Assembly (NCBI GenBank): GCA_017461235.1
Contig: JAFTYU010000013.1
Span: forward strand, 1 to 64,000
Direction of reading: 5' to 3'
DNA length: 64,000 bases
Source: Clostridia bacterium
GTDB lineage: Bacteria; Bacillota; Clostridia; Oscillospirales; Acutalibacteraceae
A program made the position numbers and the translations under genes. Numbering within the stretch: position 1 is the stretch's first letter; the number at the start of each line of letters is the position of its first letter. The notes below the pieces were generated by a model. The model was not told the DNA's origin and searched no databases. It saw only the letters and a list, made by a program, of their open reading frames with translations. Positions 60,965-64,000 of the stretch are shown one piece after another.

Positions 60965-62284
60965 ATGTCAACTAAAATAGTAGTTGCAGGTGGCGGACAC
61001 GGCGGTATTGCTGCTGCGGCACTTATGGCGAAAGCAGGACTGGATGTAACTGTATATGAGAAAAACAGTGCAAATAATATGGGGTATGACTGGACAGATA
61101 TTTTTGCTCCTGATGCATTGGAATGTATCGGTTTGGATATGCCCGATGATGATTTATTTGAATATAAGACAGATATGACCTTTTATTCAACCAATGAGAA
61201 AACACCTATATATCAGGATGTACCCATTGATGAACGCGAAATAAAAATGGAGCGTAGTGATATATATAAGGTCATTATAGACCATGCAGTTTCCTGTGGT
61301 GTAAAATTTGAGTATAACTACATTGTTGAAGGGCCTATTACAGAAGGTACACGTGTAGTTGGTATAAAAACCGATAAGGGCGATGTTTATGCTGATCTTG
61401 TTATTGATGCCTGTGGTTGTGAGTCTGCTGTAAGAAGAAACCTTCCGAAAAATTGGCGAGTGCAGAAATCACCGCGACAGAATGAAAAATTCTATGTTTA
61501 CAGGGCTTTTTATAATAAGGTTGATGGTTTTACGGCAGATGACAAATACAAAGTCTGCCTTTTGCCTGAAGGAAAGACCGGTATAGGCTGGGTTGCATCA
61601 GAAGATGAATATACGGATTTACTTATCGGGAGATTTATTCCCTTTGACCTGAAAGAAGCTCAACGTACCGCTGATGTTTTCAGAAAAAATAACCCCACTT
61701 TGGGTACAGAAATTGTTCGTGGCGGTCAATTTGTGCAGATTCCCGTTCGTCAGCCTTTATCAATTATGGTTTGTGACGGTTACGCAGCAATAGGTGACAG
61801 TGCGTTTATGACTGTTCCGATTATCGGCTCCGGTATTGCCAACTCGTTTAAAGCGGCAAAAATTCTTGCAGAAACTGTTATCGGGGATACTGCCCATGAA
61901 TATTCGGCTAAGACATTGTGGGATTATCAGTATAGGTTCTATAAAGAACTGGGTGCAGGTCTTGCACCTTTGGCAGTGGTCAAATTGCTCTTGACTCAGC
62001 TTACTCCTGAACAGTTGGATTACATTTTTGATAACGGAATTCTTACATCTAAAGAAATGACAATTACCGCAAAAAGTACGGGGCTATGGGACTTTTTCCA
62101 TTTATCACCGGATTTGCCAAAGCGCGGTTTGGCGGCAATTAAGGACAAAGAATTGGTAAAAGAACTGCTGTGGGTAGTTAAGAAAATTGCATTGGTTGTA
62201 ACAACTTGTGCAAGAATTCCGAAAAAATATGACAGAGCCGCCGTTCTCGGTTGGGCTTGGAAATACGATCAGATTTTCAGATAA
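60965..62284 (+). CDS. FAD-dependent oxidoreductase, geranylgeranyl-reductase/lycopene-cyclase-like
   Basis: The 439-residue product has an N-terminal Rossmann FAD motif IVVAGGGHGGIAAAALMAKA (G-x-G-x2-G, residues 5-24), the segment VYADLVIDACGCESAVRRNL near 143 and the second FAD-binding block GYAAIGDSAFMTVPIIGSGI near 273. This is the plan of the geranylgeranyl reductase/FixC-like and halogenase-like flavoprotein group. The C-terminal region has a helical stretch with SPDLPKRGLAAIKDKELVKE. No partner gene indicates a substrate; reduction of a prenyl or other lipid double bond is one possibility. AGGTGA lies before ATG 60965. A strong terminator follows. Confidence 0.85.
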   Translation: MSTKIVVAGGGHGGIAAAALMAKAGLDVTVYEKNSANNMGYDWTDIFAPDALECIGLDMPDDDLFEYKTDMTFYSTNEKTPIYQDVPIDEREIKMERSDIYKVIIDHAVSCGVKFEYNYIVEGPITEGTRVVGIKTDKGDVYADLVIDACGCESAVRRNLPKNWRVQKSPRQNEKFYVYRAFYNKVDGFTADDKYKVCLLPEGKTGIGWVASEDEYTDLLIGRFIPFDLKEAQRTADVFRKNNPTLGTEIVRGGQFVQIPVRQPLSIMVCDGYAAIGDSAFMTVPIIGSGIANSFKAAKILAETVIGDTAHEYSAKTLWDYQYRFYKELGAGLAPLAVVKLLLTQLTPEQLDYIFDNGILTSKEMTITAKSTGLWDFFHLSPDLPKRGLAAIKDKELVKELLWVVKKIALVVTTCARIPKKYDRAAVLGWAWKYDQIFR

Positions 62285-62288
62285 TAAA

Positions 62289-62336
62289 TAAAGGACTGTA
62301 AAAAACAAAAGTTTCGTTTTTTACAGTCCTTTTATA
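62289..62336. terminator. Bidirectional terminator between FAD oxidoreductase and YbaK-like genes
   Basis: AAAGGACTGTAAAAAAC and GTTTTTTACAGTCCTTT form a 17-bp stem with T-tracts on both strands. The stem is almost the same as the one at 11052-11091, 51 kb away. Confidence 0.92.
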
Positions 62337-62339
62337 CTT

Positions 62340-62810
62340 TTATTCGGGAAGCTTGCAAACATCAATCCATTGAGTAATATTTGAATATTGTTCTAATTCA
62401 TCGGGCGTTAATTCAATGGCGCTGTTACTGCTTCCGCAAGCAGGAAAGACAGTTTCAAATCTTTTTAAGGATTCGTCAAGATAAACATCAACACCTTCAT
62501 TGATGGCAAAGGGACAAACACCACCAACCCCGTGACCTATTTTTTCGGTGACTTCATCAAAAGATAACATTTTGGCTTTTGCACCGAAAAATGATTTGTA
62601 TTTTTTATTGTCAATCTTTGCATCACCTGCGGTGACAATAAGAATGGGGGAGTTGTTAACGGAAAAGGACAATGTTTTGGCGATTCTGCATCCTTCGGTA
62701 TTGAGTGCCCTTGCCGCAAGCTCAACAGTAGCACTTGACACAGGGAATTCCATTACCTTATCTTCCATATTGAATTGTTTGAAATATTCTTTAACTTTTT
62801 CAATTGACAT
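62340..62810 (-). CDS. YbaK/EbsC-family aminoacyl-tRNA deacylase
   Basis: Members of this family hydrolyse mischarged tRNAs such as Cys-tRNA-Pro or Ala-tRNA-Pro in trans. The 156-residue product has the family pattern VEKVKEYFKQFNMEDKVMEF-like start, then RIAKTLSFSVNNSPILIVTA, GDAKIDNKKYKSFFGAKAKM with the conserved Lys pair, and VGGVCPFAINEGVDVYLDES with the G-G-V-x-P-F loop. ATG 62810 is preferred because GGGGTG lies nine bases upstream; an in-frame start at 62900 has no site. The window also holds a tRNA-Pro, but at the other end, so the link is not operonic. Confidence 0.9.
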   Translation of the reverse strand: MSIEKVKEYFKQFNMEDKVMEFPVSSATVELAARALNTEGCRIAKTLSFSVNNSPILIVTAGDAKIDNKKYKSFFGAKAKMLSFDEVTEKIGHGVGGVCPFAINEGVDVYLDESLKRFETVFPACGSSNSAIELTPDELEQYSNITQWIDVCKLPE

Positions 62811-62925
62811 ACCAAACACCCCGAAGTTGATTGTTGGATATATGATACCACATCGGCAAAAGGAGTGCAATATAAAAAGTCGTAAGAGAATACTTTGCAA
62901 AAAGATACCAGTATTACCGGTTGCT

Positions 62926-63305
62926 TTATTTTGTGTTTTGTTTTGCGGTATTTATAGAGGCAATTAAAATACGGCGAATTGTACCGCATTGATTATACAA
63001 CTCAGTGGCAGTTTCTCTGTTAAGAATTTCGGATTTTACAAATAATTCAATCCAATATTCTGTTTTATAACATTCTTTTAATGCAATCTGTAATTTAGAA
63101 ACAAAGTCAGCTTTTCGTGAGCATAGTTTGCTTCACGAATATTTGCGCCTATAGATGTCGCACTTCGCTCTAACTGATTAACAAGAGAGTAATGTCCTTT
63201 TATTGTTTCGCACAATTTAATGATTTTTAGTGCAAAATCAGTTGAAAGTTCCCTGAGTTTAGATTCAGCTATAAATTTACCATCTCTGTCAAAGAATCTG
63301 ATAAC
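62926..63305 (-). pseudogene. Frameshifted four-helix-bundle (S23/IVS-type) gene
   Basis: On the minus strand a frame opens near 63305 with FFDRDGKFIAESKLRELSTD and continues FALKIIKLCETIKGHYSLVN then QLERSATSIGANIREANYAH. The reading then shifts near 63113: the next frame continues KADFVSKLQIALKECYKTEY then WIELFVKSEILNRETATELY and ends at TAA 62926. Together this is the small four-helix-bundle family first found in 23S rRNA intervening sequences. A stop codon lies just upstream of the conserved start with no start codon between, so the gene has lost its start as well as its frame. It lies between ybaK and a palindrome island. Confidence 0.8.
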
Positions 63306-63326
63306 ATAAAATTATAAATAGTCAAA

Positions 63327-63463
63327 GTGAAATATTGCTACGCAATATGAAATAATCCTGCGGATTGTGAAATAAAATTTGCCCACATTCGCGTAAGCGA
63401 ATATTTCACATTTACGAAGCAAATATTTCACAACGAAGTTATTTCACTTGCCCGAATGGGCAA
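63327..63463. repeat. Composite palindrome island (GTGAAATA/TATTTCAC)
   Basis: Three direct (R)TGAAATA motifs (63327, 63347, 63367) are followed by three inverted TATTTCAC motifs (63402, 63424, 63440). Between and behind them lie small stem-loops: ATATTGC-TAC-GCAATAT, AATCC-TGC-GGATT, ATTCGC-GTAA-GCGAAT and TTGCCC-GAAT-GGGCAA. No coding frame is present. The layout is that of a bacterial interspersed palindromic repeat. Confidence 0.7.
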
Positions 63464-63471
63464 TTTTCGTT

Positions 63472-63499
63472 GAAAAAAGCACCCTAACGGGTGTTTTTT
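63472..63499. terminator. Terminator beyond the displaced tmRNA tail
   Basis: GCACCC-TAAC-GGGTGT with A/T tracts on both sides (AAAAAA, TTTTTT). On the minus strand it follows the displaced tmRNA 3' tail (63501-63522) by one base, so it is probably the original ssrA terminator. Confidence 0.75.
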
Positions 63500-63500
63500 C

Positions 63501-63648
63501 TGGTGGAGATGATGGGGGTCGATGGGCTCTGCCCATCGTTCGCTTTGCGAACACCCGATTGTGTTCGGCTTCGCCGAGTGGGGTTCGACTCCTACATACA
63601 TAATCTTAACAAAAAATGATAGTCCAACCTAAAGCTGAACTATCATTT
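63501..63648. mobile_element. 148-bp miniature element inserted in the 3' end of tmRNA
   Basis: Bases 63501-63522 copy the tmRNA 3' end (63649-63670; CCA, acceptor strand and T-arm) with one mismatch. Three palindromes follow in the same order as at 428-484: GATGGGC-TCT-GCCCATC (63521-63537), TTCGC-TTT-GCGAA (63539-63551) and TCGGC-TTC-GCCGA (63565-63577). Then come an inverted T-arm (TTCGACTCC, 63584-63592) and a terminator hairpin next to the intact tmRNA. The size differs by only two bases from the tRNA-Pro copy. There is no coding capacity. The best reading is a second insertion of the same tiny element type. Confidence 0.6.
63611..63648 (-). terminator. Terminator directly behind tmRNA
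   Basis: AATGATAGT and ACTATCATT pair over 9 bp with one further pair, followed on the minus strand by six T. It starts one base past the CCA end and lies inside the 148-bp inserted unit. Confidence 0.8.
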
Positions 63649-64000
63649 TGGTGGAGATGATGGGAGTCGAACCCATGTCCGAAAATCTATTCCCGAAACT
63701 TTCTACGAGCGTAGTTTATCTTTTGAAATTCCCTTGGATGAACGCCGATAAACAGGCTTTTATCTTCGGTAGCCCTTTAGACCGTGACAAAGTACAAGGC
63801 TCTCCTTTGTTCACGTGCACCGCTAAATGACGCTCTTATCCGGGTCGCGGTATTCCCGGTAAGAACGGCAGCTGACTTAAGCAGCTGCTAAAACTGTTTT
63901 ATTATTGTCAGTTATTTTTAAAATTGCGATTTTTAAAGCGGTACCGCACCTCTGCTCGCTTATAACGGTTCAAAATCCCCGTCGAAATCCTTTCATCCCC
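63649..64000 (-). ncRNA. ssrA: Transfer-messenger RNA (tmRNA)
   Basis: tmRNA rescues stalled ribosomes and tags the incomplete protein for degradation. On the minus strand the 5' end GGGGATGAAAGGATTTCGAC (from 64000) is the standard start, and the 3' end GACTCCCATCATCTCCACCA (to 63649) has an encoded CCA. GGGGATG pairs with CATCTCC to form the acceptor stem with one G-U pair. The tag frame appears to begin at GCA (63937) and reads AILKITDNNKTVLAAA, then TAA. The end LAAA is a usual type of degradation signal. The gene is complete at 352 bases, its first base being the last base of the window. Its 3' flank carries the 148-bp element. Confidence 0.95.

Noticed and set aside
63655-63830. Plus-strand frame across the tmRNA tail
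   Set aside because: It overlaps the structured tmRNA gene entirely on the opposite strand and has no binding site.

Overview
The window looks like a stretch of chromosome from an uncultured gut Clostridia bacterium (Firmicutes/Bacillota, probably Oscillospirales/Ruminococcaceae-like). The reasons are strong GGAGG-type ribosome binding sites with many GTG and TTG starts, a Gram-positive gene order in one unbroken S10-spc-alpha ribosomal protein cluster, zinc forms of S14 and L36, MurT/GatD-type and CpsB-type genes, pectin-type glycosidase and BspA-like surface proteins. No rRNA, phage or large transposon was seen. The taxonomic placement is inference from gene content.

Layout. 1-1000: start of a nitroreductase-like gene, then a tRNA-Pro(CGG) gene surrounded by broken copies of itself. 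1001-3716: an iron-uptake operon feoA-feoB-(FeoB-associated Cys-rich protein), with a consensus promoter and three copies of a GTTAGC-N4-GCTAAC operator. 3818-9151: metallophosphoesterase, sugar-phosphate isomerase-like protein, GH28 glycosidase, DUF1963-like protein and VanY-type carboxypeptidase. 9409-11042: two lipoproteins. 11353-14196: a coenzyme A block (coaX, an ECF S component probably for pantothenate, coaBC). 14336-16907: mscL, murT, and a gatD that has lost its catalytic residues. 17081-25938: secreted FN3 protein, BlaI/BlaR1-like pair, homoserine dehydrogenase, AI-2E permease, CpsB-like phosphatase and small unknowns. 26013-41573: a promoter, a 300-nt structured leader with an internal attenuator-like hairpin, and 31 genes from rpsJ to rplQ, including rpmD and rpmJ and an rpsS that appears to start with CTG. 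41574-42580: a 1-kb non-coding repeat island with a 122-bp tandem repeat. 42582-48222: murC, queT with a structured leader, ThuA-like and SGNH proteins, WalJ-like hydrolase and murA. 48450-60854: secreted SH3/C39 protein, ECF-like sigma factor with its membrane anti-sigma partner, two tandem BspA-like LRR giants, dusB and an InlB-repeat protein. 60965-64000: FAD oxidoreductase, YbaK-like deacylase, a broken four-helix-bundle gene, a palindrome island, and a complete tmRNA that ends exactly at the window edge.

The most unusual structure links the two ends of the window. The tRNA-Pro gene and the tmRNA gene each carry, just past their 3' end, an insertion of almost the same size (150 and 148 bp). 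Each is bounded by a 22-bp direct repeat of the host gene's own 3' terminus (CCA end through the T-loop). Each contains the same three small palindromes in the same order, with compensatory base changes, and supplies a new terminator for the host gene. This looks like a miniature site-specific element that integrates into tRNA-like 3' ends. Other leads are a shared C-terminal amphipathic tail on three secreted proteins, the iron operator family, the rpsJ leader, and the GatD lacking Cys and His.
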